DNA of 64,000 bases from Dermatemys mawii (taxonomy: Eukaryota > Chordata > Testudines > Dermatemydidae): contig ML677334.1 in assembly GCA_007922305.1 (NCBI GenBank), positions 14,518,318 through 14,582,317 of the forward strand, given 5' to 3'. The position numbers and the translations under genes were made by a program. The notes beneath the pieces were generated by a model that worked only from the letters and a program-made list of their open reading frames with translations, was not told the origin of the DNA and did not search any database. Every line of letters begins with the position of its first letter. The stretch's first letter is position 1. Positions 1-12,009 of the stretch are shown in pieces.

Positions 1-3000
1 TTTCTATTTGGCACCTAAATTGGGGAATTAATTATTTTCATTGGTTCATCTAATTATCACAGAGTATTTCTGCCAGCCCAACATATTTAACATGCTGTAC
101 AGTATTCTTGCTGACAAGCATTCAGACGAAAAGACTATGCATACCTCTATAAATGAGCTGTTATCCTGAAGTCTGGATGACTGGAATTTTGGTCCTTATT
201 CATAATGGTCAATTCACCAGGCAAGTTAAAAAGCTTCTATACAGAAAACATGGAGGAGTCTTAACATAAAATGCACAGAGACTAGGATATGATATTGCCA
301 TATGTATTTTGTCTTTCAGCTTCTTTTTGTACATATGTAATACACATTGCATTTTATTAATATCCCTATTATAGCCTTTATCAAAATAATAATAATAGGT
401 GTTATCCCAAATGTATAAGAGTTAACTGTGATTACTGAAATAATATTTGTCTAGTCAAAACATATTAAGAGAAAAACAGAGACATAACAACAATATTGAA
501 TACAACTCTGGTGGTTTACAATACTAAATAAAACTGACACACTTTCCTCGTTTAAGATGAACATTATTCATCTTTGAAGGGACGTGCTTTTGTTATAATT
601 GACTGCATAACATACCAGTTCATGTAAAAGTTTCATGTTATTGCTAATAAAACATTACAATAGGTGACAATGTTATGTAACCCCACCTCGAATCCAAACT
701 ACTAGACTGTAACTCCACATGGCAGTACCATATATTGAAATGCCATATCTACATGTACAGCAACAAATGCAAGTTAATTAATCCTGATGGGGTTCTAAAT
801 AGCCACAACAAAATGTAAGGCACAAGGTCTAAATGTTTAATTGTATATCTCTATTCATGTTTAAATATTAATTAATATCCTTTGTGGGGGAGGAGGGTAA
901 CCACATCCTGTCCTCAACAAACTCTATCTTTATGACCAGTGTCATTAATAAGGAAGATGTTTGACCCTATTAGCTAAGCTATTGTAAGTGTTATATGTGA
1001 AGAATACTCATTGATTTTTAACTCCAGTGCATGGCTTACCCATGTCATAAGAAACTTGAACTAAAGTACATTGCTCTGGGGTATGATCTTGCTCATATTA
1101 AAGTGAACTGCAGTTTTGCTACTGACTTTGCTAGGAGCAGGACTGAACTCTTGGTTGTAAACTTGTATGCTGCAAAAGGAAATTACCCTAACCGAGCTCC
1201 TATTCTATTATCCTGACTCATTTGAAACTGTCTACTAGAAGATAAATTGGTTCAGTATGCACACTGCTATAGTATTCACACTACTACATTATTACAAGGA
1301 ATATTGATTTCCTTAACGTTGGTATTCATCATTCTTTGTCTAAGATTTGTATGCTCACTGAAACTGATGTGATTGCACGTTTCTTGTATATGTAAAAAAT
1401 GCGATTTATCAAACTATTGCATTCTGCAGGTTACCTTGAAGTCAAAATATCAATTGTGTCTTTCATTTTTTTTCTGCCGTGGTGTCTATCCAGTTTGCTG
1501 TTTCTAAATATCATGTTGGCTAGGTAGTTATTTAGCACTTCTGTAAAGTAGCCATATACTTTAAGCTAGCTGCCTTTGATTTACTGCTCAGAATATCCCA
1601 AGGAGCATTACCTTTACCTCTCCAGGTCCCTGAACCCTGTGCTAACAGTCATTTTAACTGACTGTCATTTTTTTCTCCTGTATCAACTATATATAAAATA
1701 TGGATTTTTTTCTTTTGCTTTACAGTATTAGGGATTTTTTTCATTCAAATTAATGGCTAAAACTTGCTTCTTGTTTATCGTTTTATCTAGAGTGAATTCT
1801 GACTAGATTCTTTCAATAAAAATAGAAGTCAAAGATAGTGGGGATTGCAGCTAACACTCAGAAGAGGGGAGAGAATACCTGCATAAAAATGTTAGGATAT
1901 ACTGTTAAAGTACAAATAAAATAGAACTTACTGTATGTTGACACTGTCAAATAGCATAAAGCTTCCTAATACACATAAAGCAGTCTCTATGTATATATTG
2001 TAATATTCAAGGAAATTAACCAGCCATTTCAGGTTTTGTGTTTCAACTTTCAATAGTCTATCACAATATTTTGTATGACAACATCTTAAAATCCCCTTCC
2101 CCCCCCGCAATCCTCCTTATTCCAGAAAAGAAAATAAACCATACCAAAACAGAAAAGATAACAATCAAGGATCACTACTGGTTTGAACAACTTTTAAAGA
2201 AAAAGTTTCCACTTTTTGCTGCCAGTAATTCCAAGGCTGAAGTAAATTAATCTCTTACCTTAGTCACCAATGTAAAGTGAATCTAGCTTGGCTCAGTGAT
2301 GTGCTGTTCAGTGCTGCTTCTCTGCCTGCTTTCCCTCTGCTGCCTCTTACAGTATCTCCACTGTTGGATGTACTTGCATCTAACTGGGGCTCCCTCTCTC
2401 CCAGCATCACTTTTAACTCAGGCAGGCAGGGAGCTGAAGCCAAAGGGACTCTCTATCTGATTGGTTTCCATTCAGTGCCAATGATTAATAAGAAACGTTC
2501 CTCACACAGAGAGATATTGCTGCTGATGGAGCTGCAGTTCTCAACATGAGAAGGTTTGGGGCTGGGAAGAGTACAGGCTTTGCCAGGAATACAGTGATTT
2601 GCAAGTGAATGCAGTGGGAGGATACCGAGAGGAGGGCTTTGTCCAGGACTCCCTTTTGACAAAATGAGCCTCTGGGTTTGAAGTCTCAGTTAATCAGCCC
2701 AGTTTAAGCGGTTTTCAATTTTAATAATAAAGGTGAAGGCATGTCTGTAACCTGTAAATCATCTGGAGAGAAGATTTTCCCGCATTATCAATCGTTGTGA
2801 TTCAGTGTCATTTGTGCACATGCAATCACTGAAGAATTTGGTATTACCCAGTGTCAGTGCGGGGACAAAAGATTTGAAGTTGAAAGAAGGAGAAGGTGAA
2901 GAAGACCCTCCCCAACCCATTCCCAAATGTACAGCATTAGATTCATTTACAGAGATTAGTAAATTATGGGGGTGTTATTACACCTCAAAAAGCACATAAT

Positions 3001-3647
3001 GCCACATAATTAAGAATGTTTAACTTGTCATGGTTAACAGTTTTAGCACAATTACTGATATATAGTTCTGCCAGCTAAGGGAATCAAATTTCCTGCTTCA
3101 CAGTGCAGTTTGATTACCTATAGAGAACAGGAAGGAATCTCTGTTCCCCACTTCCTACCTCCCCTAGTGTATAGCAGTACGTTTAGTTAGATATTGTCCC
3201 ACTTATGACAGATATGTTCTGATTGTTTTTCACCTACATCTGAAGCATCAGACAATGGCTTCAATAGACCACAGAACTGATTAAAATATAAATATATAGC
3301 CCATCCCTGCACCCAATCTTTTTGCCTACCTTATCCCTTGGGCAGACTGCGGCTTCAGCCAGGGACAGCTGTGGGTTATTTCAGTCACTGGTATAAGTTA
3401 TGGTGACCATAAACTTGCAATGACCTCTTAGAGACTGTTATTGGTCAGGATCATTGGTGGAGAATATGGTCCATCCATGCTGCAAATACACCCTTCACTG
3501 GTTGTGCAGGGGTAGGTGTAGGGCAACAGGGGACTATCCAAATGTCTATGTGAAGCACCACTGAAACAGCACATAGGGTCTATGTTCCTACTCTTTGGCT
3601 AATTTAGAAGTGTATTTGCAAATGCAGAGATGCAAAAGTACCTCATG
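1..3647. other. AT-rich stretch without recognised genes or repeats
   Basis: I see no coding exon, RNA gene or recognisable transposon here. Open frames are short (at most about 90 codons), overlap on both strands, and show no known protein motif. The segment at 2270-2660 is locally richer in C and T and could be an unmasked old repeat or unique sequence. I cannot distinguish these without alignment. Confidence 0.6.
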
Positions 3648-4190
3648 TAGGGCTTTGCCAAATTCACAGTCCATTTTGGTCAATTGCACGGCAATAGGGA
3701 TTTAAAGATCATAAATTTCATTATTTCACCTTTTTAAATCTGAAATTTCACAGTGTTGTGATTGTTGGGGTCCTGACCCAAAAACGAGTTGTGGGGGATC
3801 ACAAGGTTATTGTAGTGGGAGTTGCGATATGGGTACCCTTACTTCTGTATTGCTGCTGGCGGAAGCATTGCCTTCAGAGCTGGGCAGCTGGAGAGCGGTG
3901 GCTGCTGCTGGCTGGGAGCACAGCAGTAAGGGTGGCATGGTATGGTAATGCCACTCTTACTTCTGCACTGCTACTGGCGGGGTGCAGCCTTCAGAGATGA
4001 GCGCCTGGCCAATATCCCGTCGCTCTCTGGGGGCCCAGCTCTGAAGGCAGCACAAATGTAAGGACCCCCAATTTGAGAAACGCTTGTCTCCCACCATGAA
4101 ATCTGTATAGTATAGGGTAAAAGCACACAGAAGACCAGATTTCATGGTCCGTGACATGTCTTTCGTGGCTGTCAATTTGGTAGGGCCCTA
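3648..4190. mobile_element. hAT-like non-autonomous DNA transposon (MITE) with GC-rich core
   Basis: The ends form an inverted repeat of about 22 bp. The left end starts TAGGGCTTTGCCAAATTCA and the reverse complement of the right end starts TAGGGCCCTACCAAATTGA. The core is GC-rich, unlike its flanks, and is built from short inverted and direct subrepeats: 'CTTACTTCTG' near 3840 and 3957, with 'CAGTAAGGGTGGCA' facing them near 3924, and 'CAGAGCTGGGC' near 3876 facing 'GCCCAGCTCTGAAGGCAG' near 4034. It has no transposase, so it would have moved with enzymes supplied elsewhere. I found no convincing 8-bp TSD, so the superfamily assignment is an inference from the end sequence. The small open frames over the core are incidental. 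Confidence 0.7.
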
Positions 4191-4314
4191 CTCAGATATA
4201 AGTAGTGACACCAGTTCATACTTGTGAAATAGTATTAGGAATATTGGTTTGGATTTTTCAGGGAGAAAAAAATCTGCTGATTGCTGCAGGGAAACTTTAC
4301 TAAAACAAAGAGCA

Positions 4315-5335
4315 GTGTTAAGATGACAATACAGAGGAGGGGCAGAGTATTATACAGGGCGAATTTGATGACCTATAGGACTGGAGTAATAGAAATTAAA
4401 TTAAATTAAATAGTCCAACTGCAAGGTCATGCACTAAGGGACTAACAATAAAAAATTCTGCTGTAAGCCAGGGGCTCATTGGAGTACAACAGAGTGGTAC
4501 TCAGTTGTACAACTGAGAACCAGAAAGACCTTGGTGTATTAGTAGAACTCAGAATGACTGTGAGGCAACAGTGTGGTGCAGCTGTTTACAATAAATAAAT
4601 AAGCCAATGCAATCCTAGAATATATCAGAAAAGGTATTTCCTATAGATATAGGGAAGTACTACTGTAGAAGGCACTGGTAAGACCTCATTTGGAATACTG
4701 TATATGGTTCTGATCACCTGTCTCCAGGAAAGATGAGAACATAAGAATGGCTGTATCAGGTCAGACCAAAGATCCATCCAGCCCAGTATCCTATCTACCA
4801 ATAATAGCCAATGCTATGGGCCCCGGAGTGAGTGAACCTAACAGGTAATAATCAAGTGATCTCTCTCCTGCCATCCGTCACCCACCTCTGATAAACAGGG
4901 ATGAATTCATACTGGATCAGGTGCAGAGAATGACTGCTAGGATGCTCAGGACAATGGAGTGCCTACCTTATGAGAGGATGATGGAAGAGCTTGGCTTATT
5001 TAGCCTAGCAAAATGAAGGCTATGAGGAAATATGATTGTTCTCAAATATTTCAGGGGGTAAACACCAAGGAGGGAGCTGCGTTACTTATGCTAAAGGACA
5101 ATTTTGGCATAAGAACAAGTGGCTATGGACTGGCCATGAATAAATTTAAGCTGGGAATGAGAAGGTTTTTAACCATCAGAAGAGTAAGGGTAGTGGGGGC
5201 AAACAACCTAACTAGTTTTAAAATGGAACGTAAGTTTATGAATGGGATTATGTGATGGGGTTGTATGATAACAGGGGGCTGAAGTTGATAACCCAGGAGA
5301 TCCCTTCAAGTCCTGTGTTTTATGTTCCTGTGTAG
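4315..5335 (+). mobile_element. CR1 LINE, 3' portion, degraded
   Basis: This is the C-terminal coding part and 3' end of a CR1-family non-LTR retrotransposon. It is recognised by the characteristic run reading through 'GCAAGGTCATGCA', 'AAGACCTTGG', 'GGTAAGACCTCATTTGGAATACTG', 'CTTATGAGAGGATGATGGAAGAGCTTGGCTTATTTAGCCTA' (split here into short recognisable blocks) and a 3' tail ending near 'CCCAGGAGATCCCTTCAAG'. It is 5'-truncated, as most CR1 copies are, and all frames are broken. It is split at 4732-4904 by a younger antisense CR1 tail. The left boundary is approximate. The subfamily differs from the copy at 7440-9853. Confidence 0.8.
4737..4899 (-). mobile_element. CR1 3'-end fragment nested in an older CR1
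   Basis: The reverse complement ends in 'GGTCTGACCTGATACAGCC' followed by 'ATTCTTATGTTC', the tail of a CR1 subfamily also seen in sense at 23099-23345. The fragment is flanked by GATGA at 4732-4736 and 4900-4904. Removing the 163 bp plus one GATGA restores a continuous host CR1 reading 'AGGAAAGATGAATTCATACT'. This shows that the tail copy arrived after the host element and was severely 5'-truncated. Confidence 0.8.
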
Positions 5336-5934
5336 ATCAATCAGCTAAATTGAGTGCTTTAAAGAACAAAGAATAATTTACTTATGAATAGGTGCTTCCT
5401 TATTACTATCCGCCCCCCCATTGATTAAGAATAATAAAGCCTATGTTCACAGCAGGCTGTTTCTCATGACCTATTTCACTGTCAGAATCCCATTTGAAAT
5501 TTAAGGACCTGATCCAATACATATCAAAATCAGTGACAGTCTTTCCACTAACATCAAAGGTAGTTGGACAGGGCCCTAAATTAGCTATTTTCTACTCTTT
5601 GATACTATGCTTACATACAGCTCCACTGAAGGAAGTGCTTGCATGTGTGGAACAGAAGGCGGATTTTGGCCTATTATTTTGAAAGCAAAGGTGAAAACAA
5701 AAAACAATTAATGTCTAACTAAACATGTAGAAAACAAGGACATTTTAATAAACACTTGTATCTCATGCTGTGTCTGCTTTAATTAACAGTAGAAATACTG
5801 AAAAAGTTAAGTGATAGGATTCTTGTCTTCACCAGTTACACAGAATTATGTGTTCAGTCAGTAGCAAAGCAGAACAGGACATCTTGGCTCAAGTTTGGGG
5901 CCATATGCCATCTGCTTTTGATGTTCCTCTAGTA

Positions 5935-6123
5935 CAGGCCTGCACAACTCGGAAAGCAGCGAGGGCCATATTACTGCAAAAAAACCCAGCTGCAGGCCCA
6001 AAACCACGCCCTCACCTTGCCCCCATCCGCTGTCCCCCACCTACCGCTTGGCTTGCTCCACCCCTACCCACCTCCCATGGGCTGCACAGTGAGCCTGGGT
6101 GGGCTGCATGTTCTGCAGGCCTG
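5935..6123. mobile_element. 189-bp hAT-type MITE with 8-bp TSD
   Basis: The terminal inverted repeats are CAGGCCTGCACAAC on the left and CAGGCCTGCAGAAC on the right (reverse complement), 13 of 14 identical. The flanks are CTCTAGTA (5927-5934) and CTCTAGCA (6124-6131), an 8-bp TSD with one substitution, which is the hallmark of hAT transposition. The interior is GC-rich ('CCCCATCCGCTGTCCCCCACC') and non-coding. Overlapping open frames on both strands are a by-product of this composition. Confidence 0.85.
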
Positions 6124-6131
6124 CTCTAGCA

Positions 6132-7439
6132 CAAGCAGCCTTAAGCCTGAGGGTTCTAGCATGTGTGCTGTTTTTCCTGAATAGAAGGATATTTGGAGGG
6201 GTAGAACCATCATACTGGCTCCTGTGTGACACCTGTACAGGTTGCTAATAGGGGCATGCCTGGCAAGGGTAGCCAGGGGTTCTTTTTGCCCCAGCATTCT
6301 TGATACCTTTTGGGGTATGCTAACCTGTGCTAGGAGACTAATCTCTTGTGGAGAAGCCCCAAGGACATGTCAGTACTTGCCTCCCATTCACTCCACGAAG
6401 TTCTCCTGAGCCCTAGCTGACAATCTAGCTCCTTGCCTAAAGACAGCCATAACCCAACTCAATACCAGGCATGCATTCCTCAGATGGGTAAGGCTGATTA
6501 TCCAATGATGCCATATTTAATCTCTGAATAAAAGCAAACAACACTGTTTATATTAACCTGTTCCTTTTCATATATTTTTATGTTTCAAAATATAGCACAA
6601 TAACTACTATAGGAGAAAATTCTGTTCCTTAAAAAAAGAGACAATTTCTAATGCAAATATCATACTGTGATGAAACACATGCTAAAAAGCTTTATAAAAG
6701 TATACCATAAAGGGGAGCAGCATCAATCAGGAAGACTTGACGGAAAAGGTTTTGGAGGGCTTCCATATTTGTATAAAAGAAAAGTGAGCAAGAGCAGGAT
6801 CTATGTGAGCTCTATAACTTGTTGAAAGATACACCAGGAGACAGAAAAAAAAGAGATTCCTCCTTGGAAAAGTAGTCAGCGGCAATAGATATGGGAAAGT
6901 AGAATGCGTACCAAAGGGTGCAGCAGGATTTGCTTTGATTTCAAGCCAGGCCATGTTTCACAAAAGTTGCTTTGTGAAGCCTTCCTGGAATAAAGACTTT
7001 CTTCTTCTTCTTTTTTCTATAGAAATCATACTGAGCTTTGTTTGTTGGAGTCCATAGCAAAACCTCATAATAAGCCCAGTCCTGTGAGACTCTGAGTGCC
7101 TCCTGACTTCAGTAGGAGTGGAGAGCACAAAGCACCGTGCAGAATCAGGCTGTGGGCTATGTTAAATAAGTTTGTGTTGAACTATTTTTTTACTCCTAAT
7201 TTATTAGTCTCTGGAGTGTTCTTTATATTTACTTGCTTAGGCAAATCTAAATTTAAATTAATGCACCAATTTAACATTTTCCCACCAACATGCAAGATAC
7301 CAGAACAGTCTTCTTGTATAGTTTCATCAGTTATTTTAATCTCATCATCAGAGATACTCTTGCCCATTTCAGCTACAAAGAGACCCCATCCCTTTAGGAT
7401 TTGCCATGATCCCATGGGAAGCAAGGTAGGATAAGGTAT
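6132..7439. other. No recognised gene or repeat
   Basis: The sequence is AT-rich and apparently unique. A CTTCTTCTTC run lies near 7000. A 112-codon open frame at 7096-7434 has no recognisable motif, and the opposite strand is also open across it. The segment 7403-7427 resembles 7450-7474 ('CATGGGAAGCAAG' in both), a small local duplication next to the CR1 start. Confidence 0.55.
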
Positions 7440-7922
7440 GGCAAGGTACAGTAAGATCTCATGGGAAGCAAGTCTAAGGGGAAAAACAGCTCAAGAGAGT
7501 TAGCAGTTTTTCAGAGAGACATTATTAAGGGTGCAAGAGCAAAATATCCCATTGCATAAGAAAGGTAGGAAGTATGGCAGGAGATCACCTTGTCTTAAAA
7601 CAGGAGTTATTCAATGATCCAATACTCAAAAAAGAGCCCTTCAAAAAATGGAAAGTAGGTCAAATTACAAAGGATGAATACAAAATTATAAAGACAAGGC
7701 ATAAAATCAATTTAAACTAGCTAGAAACAAAGGATGACAAGAAAACATGCTCCAAGTATATTAGAAGCAAAAGGAAGACCAAAACCAGGGTTGGCCTGTT
7801 ACTTAATGAGGGGAGGGAGGGGAAACAATATTAGATAATGTGGAAATGGCAGAAGTGTTATATGTTTTTTTTATTTCAGTTTTCACCAAAAACGGTTTAG
7901 TTCCAGTTGGACATCGAACATA

Positions 7923-8216
7923 GGGCTAGTCTACAGTAGGGGAGGGATTGACTGAAGATACTCAACTTCGGCTATGTTGTTCACATAGCTGAAGTCGGCG
8001 TATCTTTGGGCGACTTACCTGCCATCCCCATGGCGGTGGCGGTTGGCAGTGCGCTCCCCCATCGACTCCAGCTTGCGCCTCTCAGCAAGCTGGAGTTCCG
8101 GAGTCGACGGGGGCACTGCTGGTGATCGATTTATCACATCTTAAGAAGATGTGATAAATTTATCGCCAAAAGATTGATTGCTACCTGCCAATCCGGCAGG
8201 TAGTGAAGACATACCC
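7923..8216. mobile_element. PIF/Harbinger-like MITE nested in CR1
   Basis: The ends are GGGCTAGTCTACAGTA and, in reverse complement, GGGTATGTCTTCACTA. The interior includes two opposed 'GACTTACC / CTGGAG' blocks and a hairpin at about 8129-8158 whose arms read TTTATCACATCTT. The flanks are ATA (7920-7922) and AAA (8217-8219), compatible with the 3-bp TSD of PIF/Harbinger with one change. Removing it joins the two CR1 pieces in register. A related copy lies at 58413-58700. Confidence 0.8.
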
Positions 8217-8699
8217 AAAGTGAATGTCAGTGGAAATGAGGTAGTATCAGAGGCTAAAATAGGGAAAGAACAAATGAAAAATTACGTAGACAAAATAGAT
8301 GTCTTCAAGTCATCAGGGCCTTATGAAATACATCCTAGAATACTCAGATAGCTAAATGAGGAGATATTTGAGTCATTAGCGATTATTTTCAAAAAGTCAT
8401 GGAAGGTGACAGAAATTCCAGAGGACTGTAAAAGTGCAAATGTAGTGCTAATATATAAAAAGGCAATTAAGGACAACCTAGGAATTACAGACTAGTCAGC
8501 TTAACTTCAGTACCCGAAAAGATAATGGAGCAAGCAATTAAGCAATCAATTTGCAAATACCTAGAAGCTAATAAGGAGATAAGTAACAGTCAGTATGGAT
8601 TTGTAAAAACAAAACAAACAAAAAAAAAACATGTCAAACCAATCTAATAGCTTTCTTTGACAGGGTATGCAGCCTTGGAGGTAGGTATAAGCAATAGAT

Positions 8700-9059
8700 G
8701 TGGTATATCTTTACTTTACTGAAGTTTTTGATACTATCTCGCATGACCATCACATAAATAAACTAGGGAAATGCAACCTAGATGGAGCTACTGTAAGGTG
8801 CCTGCATAAGTTGTTGGAAAACTATTCCCAGAGAGTAGTTATCAATGGTTCACAGTCAAGCTGGAATGGCATGTCAAGTGGGGTTCCGCAGGGATCAGTT
8901 CTGTGTCCAGTTCTCGTCTATATCTTGATAAATGATTTAGATAATGGCATAGAGAGTATGCTTATAATGTCTGAGGATGATACCAAACTGGGAAGGTTAG
9001 CAAGTGCTTTGGAGGATAGGATTAAAATTCAAAATGATCTGGACAAACTGGAGAAATGA
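8700..9059 (+). pseudogene. CR1 reverse transcriptase relic
   Basis: The 119-codon open frame matches the finger-palm segment of CR1 reverse transcriptase. Block A reads VYLYFTEVFDTISHD where active copies have LDF-xx-AFD, so the first catalytic aspartate (residue 5) is tyrosine. The SGVPQGSVLCPVL block (about residues 61-73) is intact. The FADD box reads SEDDTKLG (about residues 89-98), keeping both aspartates but not the preceding F-A. The frame ends at a stop just after 'LDKLEK', where the family normally continues. It is non-functional, and what remains is a chance surviving open stretch. Confidence 0.9.
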
Positions 9060-9853
9060 TATGAAGTAAATGGGATGAAATTCAATAAGGACAATTGCAA
9101 AGTATTCCACTTAGGAAGGAAAAATCAGTTACACACATATAAAATGGGAAATGACTGCCTAGGAAGAAGTACTGCAGAAAGGGATCTTGGGATCATAGTG
9201 GATCATAAGCTAAATGTGAGTCAGTAGTGTAACAGTGTGTTGCAAAAAAAGCAAACATCATTCTGTGATGTATTAGCAGGAGTGTTGTAAGCAAGACATG
9301 AGAAGTAATTTTTTCCAGTCTGCTACATGCTGGTTAGGCCTCAACTGGAGTATTGTCTCCTGTTTGGGACACCACATTTAAGGAAAGATGTGGACATATT
9401 TGAAGATAGTCCAGAGAAGACCAACAAATATGATTAAAGGTCTAGAAAACGTGATCTATGGGAAAAGATTGGAAAAGTTTTTTTTTTTTTTCCTAATTTG
9501 AAGAAGAGAAGGGACATAACAGTTTTCAATTACATAAAGGATTATTAAAAGGAGGAGGGAAAAAAATCTTCTCCTTAACTTCTGAGAATAGGACAAGAAG
9601 CAAAAGGCTTAAATGGCAGCAAGGGAAGTTTAGGCTGGACATTAGGAAAACACTTCCTAACTGTTGGGATAGTTAAACACGGGGATAAATTGCCTAGGGA
9701 AGTTGTGGAATCTCCATCACTGGAGTTTTTTAAGAGCAGATTAGACAAACATCTATCAGGGATGGTCTAGATAATACATACTTCTTCCATGAGTGCAGGG
9801 GATTGGACTAGATGACCTCTCAATGTCCCTTCCAGCCCTATGATTCTATGATG

Positions 9854-12009
9854 ATGAAATGCAATTTTTAAGGGAACCACCTATTTTAATCCATAGTTCA
9901 TCCCAGTTGCCAGATCACTCCTTCCTGTGTATAAAGCAACAGAGGAGCACAGTGGGACACATCATGGCCTTGAGATTCTAAAGTATTTACTCTAGCTTCC
10001 CCTCTGGAATGTTGGATGGGATAACCTGTAGGAAGGCAGTGTCCTCAGGATAATTGCAGGAATGTAGAACCATGATCTGTTGGGAAAATCAGGTTGGTCA
10101 TTGCTAGTAACATTTTACCATATATAGGGTGCAGTTCATGAGCCTTTTAATAGGTTCAGTGTTAGAGATATTGTATAAGTTGTCTATTAATGTTCCTCTA
10201 ATAAAGGAAAAATTGCAGAAGAGTCTGAGAATGGAACTGTTAAGAAGCACATGAATAACCTTCTTCAGACCTGCAAGAGCAAAACTGATATTTTTTTCAT
10301 TCAAACACTGTACATTTTGATCAAAGTCCATAAAGCTCTGTGAATCATGAAGAAACCAGATTGAGTTATCGCCATTAATTTAAAAATTGCATGTAAGCTC
10401 TTCCATATAGTCTTCTAGTCAATCATATCAAGAGAAAACAATTATCTCTTCTAGCTTTTCTCCAAGGCTTCTTGTCTCTTCCTGTAAATGGCATTAAATG
10501 ATTTAGAAATTAAGGGGAACGTGACTTCTCCCTTTCTAGTTGACAGAACACTGCTAAATCAGATCTGACAATCTCTTGATTTTGTCTGGCCCTCTGTGTG
10601 GAATTGAGGGGGAGGGTGGAAAGAGGGAAAATAAGAAACCAGCTGACTCCTTTCCACATCTATGAAAAACACAACCCCATTTCAGTCTTAGAGAGGGAAT
10701 TACAATACTGAAACTGTCTACAAACTCCCCAAAGTATCATGGTGGGATGAGGAGAAAGCAGAAGCAAGGTCAGATCATGATAAGGATGATTACCTAATGT
10801 TAGAAAAGTACCATGCAACATTTACCAACTTAAAACAAAGCAAACATAAAATGTAAACCAGACATGACATCATATGCCACAGGACCAGTTGGTGTCAGGC
10901 AAGTAAATCTGCAACTTTAATATATTTGGATTATCAGAGGCACAACAGTGACTCTAATTGTTAAGATTAAGTTCCAATTTCAATAGTTAGCCCCCATATA
11001 TACAGACCTCTTTTGTTGCTCATAATTTTTTTGAGTTAAACTAAATCTTCTGGGGCCAACATTTTCATCCTTGGTGCCAGCCCAGAGATAAATTATTTTG
11101 AGATAGTTGGCACACAACCAGTTGCCATTTTTTTTAGGTACATATGGGTGGAACAAAAATCTTCCCATATGTTCCCATCAGAAACTGTATATCTCAAATG
11201 AAAAAGGTTACACATAGATTAAAAAAAATATGATATGTAAGTAGGAGCCAATTTTCAACAAACTCGATAAAACAGCTTTAAAGTTCCAACTATTTAAAAC
11301 ACACAGTAGTCGAGTTTACTTTGCTTCAAACTCTGTAATAATTTATATGATTTTAGTATTATTCATTGTTCCCAAATGTGGCTGGGAATACAATGTGTTG
11401 CATATAATTGGTGTACTATATTTATGCTATAGCAGAAATGACATTGAATGATATGGCAAATATAAAGCTAAAAGGAGAAAGTTAATATAAAGGCATATGC
11501 ATACGTATGTAGAGTTCAGACTGAGTTTTGTGTACCTTAACTCTGTATTTACTGACTTTCTGAGAGCTGTTAATTAAAGCTGGATATAATTAGTGCCATT
11601 TCATTCCCTGCCCTCAGACACCACCAGAAGAGAAAACTGTAAAGACACTTGCTCCTGCTATAGGGCTGAAAGAATTTCATTAAAATGTTATTTGGAATGT
11701 ACAGCATAGTTAATAAAATAATTTGATTCAGGGTTTCTGAATTCATTCTCTACTCCAGCAAGTCCCATTTTCCTAATGTTCAGACATATTAGGGAGAGAC
11801 TGTGGAGATACTTAGCAAAAGTTCTGGGCAGCCCAGCACAGGATGTGAGATGGTCACCGCTCTCGCATGTAGCCTGCTTTGCTCATTGGAAATAGCGAAC
11901 CAAATGATTTGTTTCCAAGGTAGGTAAACCACAGTTTTGTGTATCCCAATAAAGGATCAGGTGTCCCTGGGTATTATGCAACTATATTGACTATAGAATA
12001 GGGAGCTAG
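9854..12009. other. No recognised gene or repeat
   Basis: AT-rich sequence with scattered stops in all frames. I see no transposon ends, RNA gene or tandem array. A G-rich patch (GAGGGGGAGGGTGGAAAGAGGG) near 10609 is the only compositional oddity. Confidence 0.5.

Larger units (their letters stand above)
7440..9853 (+). mobile_element. CR1 LINE, long degraded copy including the reverse transcriptase region
   Basis: This is a sense CR1 non-LTR retrotransposon of about 2.1 kb once the nested MITE at 7923-8216 is removed. It runs from the inter-domain region ('AAATTACAAAGGATGAATAC', 'AAGTATATTAGAAGCAAAAG') through the reverse transcriptase core to the 3' end ('GATGACCTCTCAATGTCCC', 'TTCCAGCCCTATGATTCTA'). 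The terminal ATTCTATG octamer is typical of CR1. The endonuclease and 5' UTR are missing. Many stops and frameshifts show it is dead. CR1 moves by target-primed reverse transcription in the nucleus, so 5' truncation is expected. No TSD is evident. Confidence 0.9.

Noticed and set aside
5848..6297. Cluster of open frames on both strands
   Set aside because: They cover the GC-rich 189-bp hAT MITE and its edges; their openness follows from base composition.
7096..7434. 112-codon open frame
   Set aside because: The opposite strand is also open over most of it and there is no motif. It runs up to the approximate CR1 boundary.
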